Assembly: GCF_003966155.1 (NCBI RefSeq)
Contig: NZ_RXNS01000002.1
Span: 248,001-312,000, forward strand
Direction: 5' to 3'
Source of the DNA: Halomonas nitroreducens
GTDB lineage: Bacteria > Pseudomonadota > Gammaproteobacteria > Pseudomonadales > Halomonadaceae
Length of the DNA stretch: 64,000 bases
Numbering within the stretch: position 1 is the first letter of the stretch; each line of letters opens with the position of its first letter. The position numbers were made by a program, and so were the translations under genes. Of this stretch, positions 1-8,687 are shown in pieces. Below the pieces are notes generated by a model. The model had not been told where the DNA came from and did not search any database. It worked only from the letters and a program-made list of their open reading frames with translations.

Positions 1-1
1 C

Positions 2-1015
2 GAGACCCTGGACCCGCGTACCGGACAACGCCTGATCGAGGCCGCCGAACTACCCCTCGACCTCGCGGTGGAGCATGCCGAGCTCGACGGCGAGACGCTG
101 GCGCTTTGCTTCAGCGACGGCCAGGCCGCGCGCTTCCCGCTGGCCGAGCTGCGTGCCGAAGACCGCCCACGCGAGACGATCGCCCCGGGCCGAACCCTGT
201 GGGACGCCGGGCTTTCCGAGCCGCCCCGCGCCGACTTCGCGACCGCCCTCGCCGATGACACCGCCCTGCTCGGGATGCTCGAGGGCCTGCACCGTTATGG
301 CTTCGTGCTGGTGTCCGGCGTACCTATTGACGAGGACGGCATGCAGGCGCTGATCGACCGCATCGGGCCGTTGCGCCGGACCAACTGGGGCGGCATCGCC
401 GACGTCAAGTCGGTGGCCGACGCCTACGACCTGACCATGACCCAGCGCGGCCTGGAACCGCACACCGACAACCCCTATCGCGATCCGATCCCCGGCTACA
501 TCTGGCTGCACTGCCTGACCAACGCCGCCGACGGCGGCGACAATACCCTGGTGGACGGTTACCGGGCCGCCCAGGTGCTTGCCGAACGCGGTCCGGCGGC
601 CTTCGACTGCCTCACCCGGGTCACGCCGGGCTTCCGCTACCGCGACGAGACCACTTGGCTGGAGAGCGAGGGGCCGCTGATCGAGCTCGACGGCCAGGGT
701 CGGGTGATCCGGGTGCGCTATTCCAACCGCACCGAGCGGGTCGCGGCACTGCCCACCGAGGAGCTTGCCCGCTACTACGCCGCCCGACGGGCCTTCTATG
801 AGCTGATCACCTCCGACGAGCTCACCGTGCACCTCAAGCTCGATCCGGGCCAGATGCTGATCATGGACAACTACCGCCTACTGCACGGCCGGCGTGCCTA
901 CGAGCTGGCCGGTGGCGTGCGCCACCTGCGCCAGGGGTACGTGGATCGCGACAGCACTGCCAGCCGCCGCCTGGTGCTGCGCCAGCGGCTGGCCGAGACC
1001 GGGGAGGTCGCATGA
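2..1015 (+). CDS. tmpA: 2-oxoglutarate/Fe(II) dioxygenase, gamma-butyrobetaine hydroxylase-like, probable TmpA (5' end outside window)
   Basis: The reading frame is open from the first bases of the window, so the N-terminus is missing. The visible part starts in the small N-terminal domain typical of gamma-butyrobetaine hydroxylases and continues into a TauD-type fold. The iron-binding HxD is in EPHTDNPY (His codon at 461) and the distal His is in LLHGRR (His codon at 884), followed by the usual Arg. Its stop overlaps the next gene, an HD-domain oxygenase of the PhnZ/TmpB type. In the known TmpA/TmpB pair, TmpA hydroxylates 2-trimethylaminoethylphosphonate at C1. The pairing is the main reason for preferring TmpA over a true gamma-butyrobetaine hydroxylase. 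The substrate is inferred. Confidence 0.72.
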   Translation, partial: ETLDPRTGQRLIEAAELPLDLAVEHAELDGETLALCFSDGQAARFPLAELRAEDRPRETIAPGRTLWDAGLSEPPRADFATALADDTALLGMLEGLHRYGFVLVSGVPIDEDGMQALIDRIGPLRRTNWGGIADVKSVADAYDLTMTQRGLEPHTDNPYRDPIPGYIWLHCLTNAADGGDNTLVDGYRAAQVLAERGPAAFDCLTRVTPGFRYRDETTWLESEGPLIELDGQGRVIRVRYSNRTERVAALPTEELARYYAARRAFYELITSDELTVHLKLDPGQMLIMDNYRLLHGRRAYELAGGVRHLRQGYVDRDSTASRRLVLRQRLAETGEVA

Positions 1016-1599
1016 ACCAGGCCCGCTTCCGACACTTCGGCGAGGCACAGCGCGACGAGTGGGCGCTGATCGACGATCGCTTTCGCGACTACGTGGCCGA
1101 CGCCCCGCAGCGCGTGCTCGTGCACCTCGATCGCCTCGCCGGCGACACCCATGGCTATCCGGTGGACCGCTACACCCACAGCCTGCAGACCGCCACCCGG
1201 GCGCTGCGCGACGGCGCCGACGAGGAGATGGTGGTCTGCGCTCTGCTCCACGACATCGGCGACGACCTGGCCCCGGCCAACCATGCCGAGATCGCCGCGG
1301 CCATCCTCGAGCCCTTCGTCGATCCGCTCAATGCCTGGATGATCCGCCACCACGAGCTCTTCCAGGGGTATCATTACCGCCATTTCTTCGGCCTGGATCG
1401 CCACGTCCGGGAGCGGTTCCGCGACCACCCGGCCTATGCCCGCACAGTGCGCTTCTGCGACGACTGGGACCAGGCGAGCTTCGATCCCGACTACGACACC
1501 CTGCCGCTCGAGCACTTCGTGCCGATGGTGGAGCGCGTCCTGGGACGCGCGCCCTTCGGCGGCCTGCCGGCGATTCTCGAGGAGACCGAATCCCCATGA
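1012..1599 (+). CDS. tmpB: HD-domain mixed-valent di-iron oxygenase, probable phosphonate C-P cleaving TmpB (PhnZ-like)
   Basis: A 195-residue HD-fold protein. Metal-binding residues appear in order: His in YTHSLQTA, HD in LLHDIGDD, His in ANHAEI, His in IRHHELF and Asp in CDDWDQ. This is the pattern of PhnZ-type oxygenases rather than of HD phosphohydrolases alone. PhnZ/TmpB enzymes oxidatively cleave an alpha-hydroxyphosphonate. With a trimethylamino substrate the products would be glycine betaine and phosphate. The start overlaps the dioxygenase stop (ATGA-type overlap) and its own stop overlaps the next start, so translation is probably coupled. The choice between trimethylated and other aminophosphonates cannot be settled from sequence. 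Confidence 0.75.
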   Translation: MNQARFRHFGEAQRDEWALIDDRFRDYVADAPQRVLVHLDRLAGDTHGYPVDRYTHSLQTATRALRDGADEEMVVCALLHDIGDDLAPANHAEIAAAILEPFVDPLNAWMIRHHELFQGYHYRHFFGLDRHVRERFRDHPAYARTVRFCDDWDQASFDPDYDTLPLEHFVPMVERVLGRAPFGGLPAILEETESP

Positions 1600-3191
1600 C
1601 CTGCGCCCAGCGACTGATCCGCCTGCTCGAGGCCCATGGCGTCGACACCGCCTTCGGCATCCCCGGGGTACACACCATCGAGCTGTATCGCGGCCTGGGC
1701 GACAGCGGGCTGGCCCACGTCACCCCACGCCACGAGCAGGGCGCTGGCTTCATGGCCGACGGCTACGCCCGGGCCAGCGGCAAGCCCGCCGCCTGCTTCA
1801 TCATCAGCGGTCCCGGCATGACCAACATCGCCACCGCCATGGGCCAGGCGCTGGCCGACTCGGTGCCGATGCTGGTGATCTCCAGCGTCAACCAGCGCGC
1901 CAGCCTGGGCCGCGGCCAGGGCCGGTTGCACGAGATGCCCCACCAGGGCGAGACGTTGGCCGGCGTCAGCGTGTTCAGCCACACCCTGCACGATCCGGCG
2001 GCACTGCCCGAGGTGCTGGCCCGCGCCTTCGCGGTGTTCGCCTCCGCCCGCCCGGGGCCAGTGCATCTCGAGATTCCCCTCGACGTGATGGCGGCGCCGG
2101 CGCCGGACGACATGCCCACGCCGGCCCGGGTCTTCCCGCCGGCCCCCGCCCCCGAGGCCCTGGCAGTCGCCGGCGACTGGCTCGCCGCCGCCGAGCGCCC
2201 GCTGGTGCTGCTCGGCGGCGGGACCACTAGCGCCCCGGAGGCGGCCCGGGCGCTGGTCGAGCGCCTCGACGCCCCGGCCTTCACCACCATCAACGCCAAG
2301 GGCGTGCTGGGGCGCGATCACCCGCTCGATCTCGGCGCCACCCTGAGCCTGCCCGCCGCACGCCGCCTGGCCGCCGAGGCCGACGTGGTGCTGGCGCTCG
2401 GCACCGAGCTCGGCGAGACCGACTACGACCTGGTCTTCGACGAGGGCTTCCGGCTCGACGGTCGGCTGATCCGCGTCGACATCGACCCCCAGCAACTGGG
2501 CCGCAACCAGGCCGCGGACCTGGCCCTGCTCGCCGAGGCCGGCCAGACCATGTGTGGCCTGCTCGAGCGCCTGCCGGCATCGGTCGAGCGGGACGGCGCC
2601 GGGCGCGCCGCCGACGTGCGAAGTAGACTGGCGCTGGCCGCCGACCCGGAACTCGCCCCCTATGTGCCGCTCTACGCCACCCTGCGCGAGGCGCTGCCCG
2701 AGGCCATCGTGGTGGGCGACTCCACCGGCCCGGTCTATGCCGGCAACTTCCTGGCGGCGATGCCGGCCCCACGGTGCTGGTTCAACGCCGCCACCGGCTT
2801 CGGCACCCTCGGCTACGGGCTGCCCGCCGCCCTGGGCGCCGCCCTGGCCCGGCCGGACCTGCCGGTGGTCGCCCTGGTCGGCGACGGCGGCCTGCAGTTC
2901 GTGCTCGGCGAACTCGGCACCGCCCGGGATCTGGGCCGGCCGGTGGCGCTGGTGATCTGGAACAACCAGGGCTACGACGAGATCCGCCGCTACATGTCGA
3001 TGAGCGAGGTGCCTCACCTGGGCGTGGACCTGGCGGCGCCGGACTTCCGCGCCCTGGCCGAGGCCTACGCCTGCCGCCACCTGGACGCGGTCGACCCGGC
3101 GAGCCTGCACGACGCCCTGGGCCGACTCGGCGAGGCCCATAGCCCCCTGATCATCGAGGTCGATGCGGCTGCCTGGGCCGCCTCCCAGTGA
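1596..3191 (+). CDS. aruI: Thiamine-diphosphate enzyme, probable 2-ketoarginine (5-guanidino-2-oxopentanoate) decarboxylase AruI
   Basis: A 531-residue ThDP enzyme of the acetolactate-synthase fold. The N-terminal PYR domain carries the activating Glu in RHEQGAGFMADGYAR. The C-terminal ThDP-binding motif runs from VGDGGLQF to WNNQGY. The N-terminal phrase FGIPGVHTIELYRGL and the general layout resemble Pseudomonas AruI, which decarboxylates 2-ketoarginine to 4-guanidinobutyraldehyde in the arginine transaminase pathway. The AruH-like transaminase two genes downstream supports this. It starts at an ATG overlapping the previous stop. An acetolactate synthase role is less likely because no small subunit is present. 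Confidence 0.75.
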   Translation: MTCAQRLIRLLEAHGVDTAFGIPGVHTIELYRGLGDSGLAHVTPRHEQGAGFMADGYARASGKPAACFIISGPGMTNIATAMGQALADSVPMLVISSVNQRASLGRGQGRLHEMPHQGETLAGVSVFSHTLHDPAALPEVLARAFAVFASARPGPVHLEIPLDVMAAPAPDDMPTPARVFPPAPAPEALAVAGDWLAAAERPLVLLGGGTTSAPEAARALVERLDAPAFTTINAKGVLGRDHPLDLGATLSLPAARRLAAEADVVLALGTELGETDYDLVFDEGFRLDGRLIRVDIDPQQLGRNQAADLALLAEAGQTMCGLLERLPASVERDGAGRAADVRSRLALAADPELAPYVPLYATLREALPEAIVVGDSTGPVYAGNFLAAMPAPRCWFNAATGFGTLGYGLPAALGAALARPDLPVVALVGDGGLQFVLGELGTARDLGRPVALVIWNNQGYDEIRRYMSMSEVPHLGVDLAAPDFRALAEAYACRHLDAVDPASLHDALGRLGEAHSPLIIEVDAAAWAASQ

Positions 3192-3284
3192 CGGCCCTGG
3201 CACCGCGACCGACTCAGTATGAGGCAGGAGCGTGAGGGGCAAGGCAATGGCCTCCACTTTCCCCTGACAAGGAGACGTCTATCC

Positions 3285-4220
3285 ATGAAGACGCACCACA
3301 AGACCCTGACCCTGGTCGCCGGCCTGGCCCTGGCCGGCCCCGCCCAGGCCGCCGACCGCGACGACCGGCTGCGCCTGGTGGTGCCGCCCTGGCCGGGGGT
3401 GACCGTCAAGAGCGAGATCCTGTCCCAGCTCATTGCGCCGCTGGGTTACACCGCCAGCCAGCAGCAGTTGAGCTCCACGGTGGGCTACAGCACCCTGCAG
3501 AACGGCGACAGCGACGCCTTCCTGGCCGGCTGGCTCCCTGCCCAGCAGGAGAGCTACGACGCCGCCATGCAAGCCGGCGCCATCGTCGACCTGGGCAATA
3601 ACGTCACCGACGCCCGCATGGGCTTCGCGGTGCCGGGCTACGTGGTCGAGGCCGGCATCACCAACGCCGAGCAGCTCGCCGGCCCCGAGGTCGCCGAGCG
3701 CTTCGGCCATGCCGTCTACAGCATCGAGAGCGGCTCCACGGTCACCGACATGCTGGAGGGCGCCATCGAGGCCGACACCTACGGGCTCGCGGACTGGGAG
3801 GCCATGCCCTCTTCCACGCCGGGCATGCTCGCCGAGGTGGAGGCCGCCGTCGAGGAGGGCCGCTGGATCGCCTTCTACGGCTGGACGCCGCACTGGATGG
3901 TGCCGGAGTACGATACCCGCATCCTCGACGATCCGGAGGGCGTCTACGGCCCCGACAACGGCCGCAGCGACGTCAAGACCATCGTCGCCGAGGGCTATGC
4001 CGAGGCCAACCCCAATCTGGTGCGCCTGCTCGACCAGTTCGTGTTCTCCGCCAACGAGCAGAGCGAGTTCATCCGCGCCTACAGCCTGGAGGAGCGCGAG
4101 CTCGAGGCCGTGGCCCACGACTGGCTGGCCGACCACCCCGAGCGCGTGGCCGCCTTCCTCGAGGGGGTGACCTCCCGCAGCGGCGAGGACGGCCTGAGCG
4201 CGGTGAAGGCCAGCCTGTGA
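3285..4220 (+). CDS. Periplasmic glycine-betaine/choline-type substrate-binding protein (OpuAC family), orphan
   Basis: A 311-residue protein with a signal peptide ending near GPAQA-AD. A good Shine-Dalgarno (AAGGAG at about 3269) precedes the ATG at 3285, which is why the upstream in-frame ATG at 3219 was not used. The mature part starts LRLVVPPWPG and contains aromatic-rich segments such as FYGWTPHWM. OpuAC/ProX proteins use such aromatic cages to bind quaternary ammonium groups. No OpuAA/OpuAB-type ATPase or permease is nearby; the only ABC genes downstream are of the polar amino acid type. It may deliver a trimethylated compound to a transporter encoded elsewhere. The ligand is unknown. 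Confidence 0.8.
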   Translation: MKTHHKTLTLVAGLALAGPAQAADRDDRLRLVVPPWPGVTVKSEILSQLIAPLGYTASQQQLSSTVGYSTLQNGDSDAFLAGWLPAQQESYDAAMQAGAIVDLGNNVTDARMGFAVPGYVVEAGITNAEQLAGPEVAERFGHAVYSIESGSTVTDMLEGAIEADTYGLADWEAMPSSTPGMLAEVEAAVEEGRWIAFYGWTPHWMVPEYDTRILDDPEGVYGPDNGRSDVKTIVAEGYAEANPNLVRLLDQFVFSANEQSEFIRAYSLEERELEAVAHDWLADHPERVAAFLEGVTSRSGEDGLSAVKASL

Positions 4221-4327
4221 GCGACGCTGCCCAAGAGACGCGGTTCGCGAGGCGCTGGCCGCCCCGGACCTGGACGAGCGGGCGCGCCTTGCCGCCCCCG
4301 AGATTCCCTGACGAAAACGAGAACGAG

Positions 4328-5512
4328 ATGCGCTATTCCCGACTGACCAACCGAATCGCCGGCGAGGGCGCCGCGGCCTGGGACATCCACAACCGGGCCC
4401 TGGCCCGCCGAGCCGCCGGCGAGGACATCACCGTGCTGTCCGTGGGCGACCCGGACTTCGACACCCCGGCACCGATCGTCGAGGGCGCGGTGGCCAGTCT
4501 ACGCGCCGGCGCCACCCACTATCCCGACGTCCAGGGCAAACGGGGCCTGCGCGAGGCCATCGCCGAGCGTTACCGGGCCCGGGGCGTGGACATCACGCCG
4601 GACAACCTCATCGTCATGGCCGGCGCCCAGTGCGGCCTCTACGCCGCTGCCCAGTGCCTGCTCGACCCGGGTGACGAGGTGCTCGTCCCCGAGCCGAGCT
4701 ACGTCACCTACGAGGCCGTGCTGCAATCCACCGGGGCGAGCATGGTGCACATTCCGCTGCGTGGCGATGCCGGCTTCCGCCTGGATCCGGCCGACCTCGA
4801 GGCGGCGATCACCCCCCGGACCCGGGCGATCCTGCTCAACAGCCCCCACAACCCCACCGGCCAGCTGATCGACACCGAGGCCTGGGCGGCCATCGCTGCG
4901 CTGTGCCGGCGACACGATCTCTGGCTGATCTCCGACGAGGTCTACGCCGAGCTGATCTTCGAGGGCGAGCACGTCTGCGCCGCCGGCCTGCCCGGCATGG
5001 CCGGCCGTACCGTGGTCGTCGACAGCCTCTCCAAGTCCCATGCCATGACCGGCTGGCGGCTGGGCTGGGTGCTGGGGCCCGAGGCGCTGGTCGGCCACCT
5101 GAGCAACCTGGCGCTGTGCATGCTCTATGGCTGCCCGGACTTCATCCAGGACGCCGCCCGCGACGCCCTCCAGCAGCGCCTGCCCGAGCTCGATGCCATG
5201 CGCGAGACCTACCGGGCGCGCCGCGACGCCGTGGTCGCCGCGCTCGCCGACTGCCCGGCGGTGGAGGTCGTCCCCCCCGCGGCCGGCATGTTCCTGATGA
5301 TCGACGTGCGCGCCACCGGGCTGACCTCCCAGGCCTTCGCCGACCGCCTGCTCGACGAGCAGGGCGTCTCGGTGCTCTCCGGCGAGGCCTTCGGCCCGTC
5401 CGCCGCCGGCTTCGTGCGGCTGAGCCTGACCGTCGAGGAGGCGCGGCTCGCCACAGCCTGCCGGCGCCTGGCCCGCGTCGCCGAGGCCGCCACCCTGTCC
5501 ACCATCGAATGA
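4328..5512 (+). CDS. aruH: Arginine:pyruvate transaminase AruH (PLP, fold type I)
   Basis: A 394-residue aminotransferase of class I/II. PLP-site residues are visible: HNPTG near residue 175, DEVY near 203-206, the Schiff-base Lys in DSLSKSH at about 236, and an Arg near the C-terminus. The N-terminus MRYSRLTNRI and the phrase AAAWDIHNRALAR closely resemble Pseudomonas AruH, which transfers the alpha-amino group of arginine to pyruvate. This similarity fixes the start at 4328 even though the Shine-Dalgarno is weak; an in-frame GTG at 4217 would add 37 low-complexity residues. Together with AruI and an aldehyde dehydrogenase it could form the route from arginine to 4-guanidinobutyrate. Confidence 0.82.
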   Translation: MRYSRLTNRIAGEGAAAWDIHNRALARRAAGEDITVLSVGDPDFDTPAPIVEGAVASLRAGATHYPDVQGKRGLREAIAERYRARGVDITPDNLIVMAGAQCGLYAAAQCLLDPGDEVLVPEPSYVTYEAVLQSTGASMVHIPLRGDAGFRLDPADLEAAITPRTRAILLNSPHNPTGQLIDTEAWAAIAALCRRHDLWLISDEVYAELIFEGEHVCAAGLPGMAGRTVVVDSLSKSHAMTGWRLGWVLGPEALVGHLSNLALCMLYGCPDFIQDAARDALQQRLPELDAMRETYRARRDAVVAALADCPAVEVVPPAAGMFLMIDVRATGLTSQAFADRLLDEQGVSVLSGEAFGPSAAGFVRLSLTVEEARLATACRRLARVAEAATLSTIE

Positions 5513-5519
5513 GTCGCCC

Positions 5520-6323
5520 ATGACATCATCGACCCAAGCCCCCTCCCCCGTCGCCTCCCCCCGCCTGGCGGTGGAGGCCCGCCACCTCGTCAAGCGCTAC
5601 GGCGACCTCGAGGTGCTGCGCGACGTCTCCCTCGAGGTCCCCGAGGGCAGCGTCACCTCGATCATCGGCGCCAGCGGCTCGGGCAAGAGCACCCTGCTGC
5701 GCTGCCTGAACCTGCTGGAGCGCCCCGATCAGGGCGACCTGGCGATTGCGGATGAGGCGATCCGCTTCGACCGCAATCCCCAGGGCGACATCGTCGGCCT
5801 GGACCGGCGCCAGCTGCAGCGGCTGCGCGCCAAGGTCAGCATGGTCTTCCAGCAGTTCAACCTCTGGCCCCACTTCACGGTGCTGGGCAACGTCACCGAG
5901 GCGCCGATGCGCGTCCAGGGTCTGTCCCGGCGCCGCGCCATCGAGCGCGCCGAGCACTATCTGGAGCGCGTCGGCCTGGCCGACAAACGCGACGGCTACC
6001 CGGCCTACCTGTCCGGCGGGCAGCAGCAGCGGGTGGCCATCGCCCGGGCGCTGGCCATGGAGCCACGCCTGCTGCTCTTCGACGAGCCCACCTCGGCACT
6101 GGACCCGGAGCGGGTCAGCGAGGTGCTCGGCGTGATCCGCGACCTCGCCGCCGAGGGCCGCACCATGGTGCTGGTCACCCACGAGATGGCCTTCGCCCGC
6201 GAGGTTTCCGACCAGGTGGTGTTCCTCGATCGCGGCTTCGTCGGCGAGGCCGGCTCGCCGCGCCAGGTCTTCGAGGAGAGCCAGGATCCGCGCTGCCGGC
6301 GCTTCGTGGCTCCGGCGGCCTGA
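5520..6323 (+). CDS. Polar amino acid ABC transporter, ATP-binding subunit (HisP/ArtP-like)
   Basis: A 267-residue ABC ATPase. Walker A is GASGSGKST at residues 50-58, the Q-loop is in VFQQFNLWPH, the signature is LSGGQQQR, Walker B is LLLFDEPTSALD, and the switch His is in LVTHEM. The overall pattern is that of the amino acid uptake (PAAT) subfamily. It starts 7 bases after the transaminase stop and is followed by a matching binding protein and two permeases. The cargo is probably a basic amino acid such as arginine, judged only from the AruH/AruI neighbours. Confidence 0.88.
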   Translation: MTSSTQAPSPVASPRLAVEARHLVKRYGDLEVLRDVSLEVPEGSVTSIIGASGSGKSTLLRCLNLLERPDQGDLAIADEAIRFDRNPQGDIVGLDRRQLQRLRAKVSMVFQQFNLWPHFTVLGNVTEAPMRVQGLSRRRAIERAEHYLERVGLADKRDGYPAYLSGGQQQRVAIARALAMEPRLLLFDEPTSALDPERVSEVLGVIRDLAAEGRTMVLVTHEMAFAREVSDQVVFLDRGFVGEAGSPRQVFEESQDPRCRRFVAPAA

Positions 6324-6372
6324 TTCGTCTCTCCCTTTCCCTGCACGACACGACAATAGCAAGGAGAACTGC

Positions 6373-7140
6373 ATGAACCGTCCCCTGACCACCCTGACCG
6401 CCGTAGCCGCACTCGGCCTGTCCGCCACCGCCCAGGCCGCCGAGCCGCTCAAGATCGGCATCTCCGCCGAGCCCTACCCGCCGTTCACCTATACCTCTTC
6501 CGAGGGTGAGTGGACCGGCTTCGAGGTCGAGCTGGGTATGGCCATCTGCGAGGCCATGGAGGCCCGCTGCGAGATCACCCCCACCGGCTGGAGCGGCATC
6601 ATCCCCTCGCTGAAGGCCGGGCGGATCGACATGATCATGAATTCCATGTCGATCACCGAGGCGCGCCAGCGGGTCATCGACTTCAGCGACCCCTACTACT
6701 TCACCCCGGGCGCCTTCGTGGCCGCCGACGACCTGGAGCTGGGCGGCCCCGAGGACCTGGCCGGGCAGGTCATCGGCGTACAGGCCGCCACCACCAACGC
6801 CACCTACGCGCGTAGCGCCCTGCGCGATACCGTCGGCGACATCCGCCTCTATGACCAGGCCGAGCAGGTCAACCGCGACCTGCTGGCCGGCCGGTTGGAC
6901 GTGATCCTCGCCGACGAGATCGCCATGACCGAGTTCCTCGAGCGCGACGAAGCCGAGGGCTATGAGATCAAGGCCACCGCGCCACGCCATGCGGCCTACG
7001 GCGAGGGCGTGGGCATCGGCATCCGCCAGGACGCCGACGCCCTGCAAGCCGACCTCAACGCCGCCATCACCGAGGTCCGCGAGGATGGCACCTGCAGCGT
7101 GCTTTCCGAGGAATACTTCGGTACCGACATCTGCACCTGA
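6373..7140 (+). CDS. Periplasmic amino acid-binding protein of the ABC transporter (family 3)
   Basis: A 255-residue binding protein with a signal peptide ending at ATAQA-AE and the family 3 opening KIGISAEPYPPFTY. The hinge and ligand segments include GFEVELGMAICEAM, WSGIIPSLKAGRIDMIMNSMSIT and the DFSDPYYF motif. A clear AAGGAG precedes the start. It is about the usual length of HisJ/ArgT-type proteins. Two Cys close together (CEAMEARC) recall the conserved disulphide of the basic amino acid binders, which agrees with an arginine or lysine-like ligand. This is suggestive only. Confidence 0.85.
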   Translation: MNRPLTTLTAVAALGLSATAQAAEPLKIGISAEPYPPFTYTSSEGEWTGFEVELGMAICEAMEARCEITPTGWSGIIPSLKAGRIDMIMNSMSITEARQRVIDFSDPYYFTPGAFVAADDLELGGPEDLAGQVIGVQAATTNATYARSALRDTVGDIRLYDQAEQVNRDLLAGRLDVILADEIAMTEFLERDEAEGYEIKATAPRHAAYGEGVGIGIRQDADALQADLNAAITEVREDGTCSVLSEEYFGTDICT

Positions 7141-7219
7141 GCCCGGTCCTCGACGACGCTCGTCCGGCGGCCATCCCCGCCGCCGGTCACGCCCTGTCTC
7201 ATCAAGGACGCGATACCCC

Positions 7220-7933
7220 ATGAACAAGGTTTCCCAAGAGGGCCTGCTCGACTGGGCCGGCCCCATCCTCCAGGGGGCGCTGACAACCCTGGAGATCGCC
7301 GTGCTGGCCTATGCCATCGGCCTGCTGCTGGGGCTGGTCGGCGCCAGTGCGCGCCTCAGCCCCTGGGGGCCGCTGCGCGGCCTGGCTACGGTCTACTCCA
7401 CCGCGGTGCGGGCGGTCCCCGAACTGCTGCTGATCATCCTGCTCTACTATGCCGGCTCCCAGGCCCTCACCGCCCTGACCAATGCCCTGGGACTGCCCGG
7501 CCAGGTCGCCATCAACGGCTTCGTCACCGCCGTGGGCGTGCTGGCCTTCGTCCAGGGCGCCTACATGACCGAGGTGTTGCGCGGCGCCATCCTGGCCATC
7601 CCCAGGGGCCAGCTCGAGGCCGCCGACGCCTTCGGCTTTTCCGCCTGGACACGCTTCCACCGCATCGTCATCCCGGCCATGCTGCCCAATGCCCTGCCCG
7701 GCATGTCCAACCTGTGGCTGATCCTGATCAAGGACACCGCCCTGATCAGCGTGATCGGCTTCAGTGAACTGTTCTTCACCGTCCAGCAGGCCGCCGCCAG
7801 CACCCGCGCCCACTTCCTGTTCTACGCCGCCGCCGGCGTCATCTACCTGGCCATGACCCTGACATCCACCGCGCTGTTCACGCGCCTGGAGCGCCGCGTG
7901 CGGCGCGGCCAGCCACTGCGCGAGGAGGTCTGA
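7220..7933 (+). CDS. Amino acid ABC transporter permease (HisQ-like)
   Basis: A 237-residue inner-membrane protein with about five hydrophobic segments and the EAA loop in GQLEAADAFGFSAWTRFHRIVIPAMLP, where the permease contacts the ATPase. It begins at the ATG at 7220. The reading frame is open further upstream, but that part lies antisense or out of frame to the binding-protein gene and is not expected to be translated. The stop is one base before the next permease gene, as usual for HisQ/HisM pairs. Confidence 0.87.
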   Translation: MNKVSQEGLLDWAGPILQGALTTLEIAVLAYAIGLLLGLVGASARLSPWGPLRGLATVYSTAVRAVPELLLIILLYYAGSQALTALTNALGLPGQVAINGFVTAVGVLAFVQGAYMTEVLRGAILAIPRGQLEAADAFGFSAWTRFHRIVIPAMLPNALPGMSNLWLILIKDTALISVIGFSELFFTVQQAAASTRAHFLFYAAAGVIYLAMTLTSTALFTRLERRVRRGQPLREEV

Positions 7934-7934
7934 G

Positions 7935-8687
7935 ATGGACTTTTCCTGGCTCCAGGACCCTTTCTATCAGGAGTACCTGATCGAAGGACTGATCAACACC
8001 CTCGGGCTGCTCGCGGTCTCCGCCGTCGGAGGCCTGCTGCTCGCCGTGGCGGTCGCCATGGCGCGCCTCAAGGGGCCACGTCCGCTGGCCATGCTGGCCA
8101 AGGGCTTCACCACCGTGATCCGCGGCACCCCGCTGCTGGTGCAGCTGTTCTTCTTCTACTACGGGGTCGGCCGACTGCTCGAGGGCATCCCCGGCGTGCA
8201 GGACAGCGTGATCTGGCCGCTGCTGCGCGATCCCTTCTTCTATGGTGCCTTGACCTTCATCTTGAGCGTCGGGGCCTACTCCGGCGAAGTCCTGCGCGGG
8301 GCGCTGATGAGCGTGCCCCCCGGGGAACGTGAGGCCGGCCGCGCCTTCGGGATGACGCCCTTCCAGGTCTTCGCCCGGCTGTGGCTGCCGCGGGCCGTCC
8401 AGCTGTGCCTGCCGACCCTGACCGGCGAGATGATCCTGCTGCTCAAGTCGGTGCCGCTGGTCTCCACCATCGCCATGATGGACCTGCTTCAGGCCGCCAA
8501 CATCATTCGCGACGAGACCTTCCTGGTCTACGAGCCGCTGATGCTGATCGCCGGCCTCTACCTGGCCCTGACGGTGGTGCTGACCCTGGTGCTGCGCCAG
8601 GTGGAGCGCCACTTTCCCGGCATGCAGCCGACGCGTCGCCGCTGGCGGCCCCTTCGTCGAGTCGAGACCGCGACATGCAAGCACTGA
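7935..8687 (+). CDS. Amino acid ABC transporter permease (HisM-like)
   Basis: A 250-residue permease and partner of the preceding gene. It has an N-terminal hydrophobic segment, the phrase TVIRGTPLLVQLFFFYYG typical of this family, and an EAA-type loop in EREAGRAFGMTPFQVFARLWLPRAV. It completes a four-component uptake system (ATPase, binding protein, two permeases). Its 3' end overlaps the start of the aldehyde dehydrogenase gene by about 13 bases, tying transport and catabolism into one transcript. Confidence 0.87.
   Translation: MDFSWLQDPFYQEYLIEGLINTLGLLAVSAVGGLLLAVAVAMARLKGPRPLAMLAKGFTTVIRGTPLLVQLFFFYYGVGRLLEGIPGVQDSVIWPLLRDPFFYGALTFILSVGAYSGEVLRGALMSVPPGEREAGRAFGMTPFQVFARLWLPRAVQLCLPTLTGEMILLLKSVPLVSTIAMMDLLQAANIIRDETFLVYEPLMLIAGLYLALTVVLTLVLRQVERHFPGMQPTRRRWRPLRRVETATCKH

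Noticed and set aside
1491-3257. A 588-residue minus-strand frame
   Set aside because: It is antisense to the AruI-like gene, with Gly/Gln/His-rich composition, no start signal and no domain.
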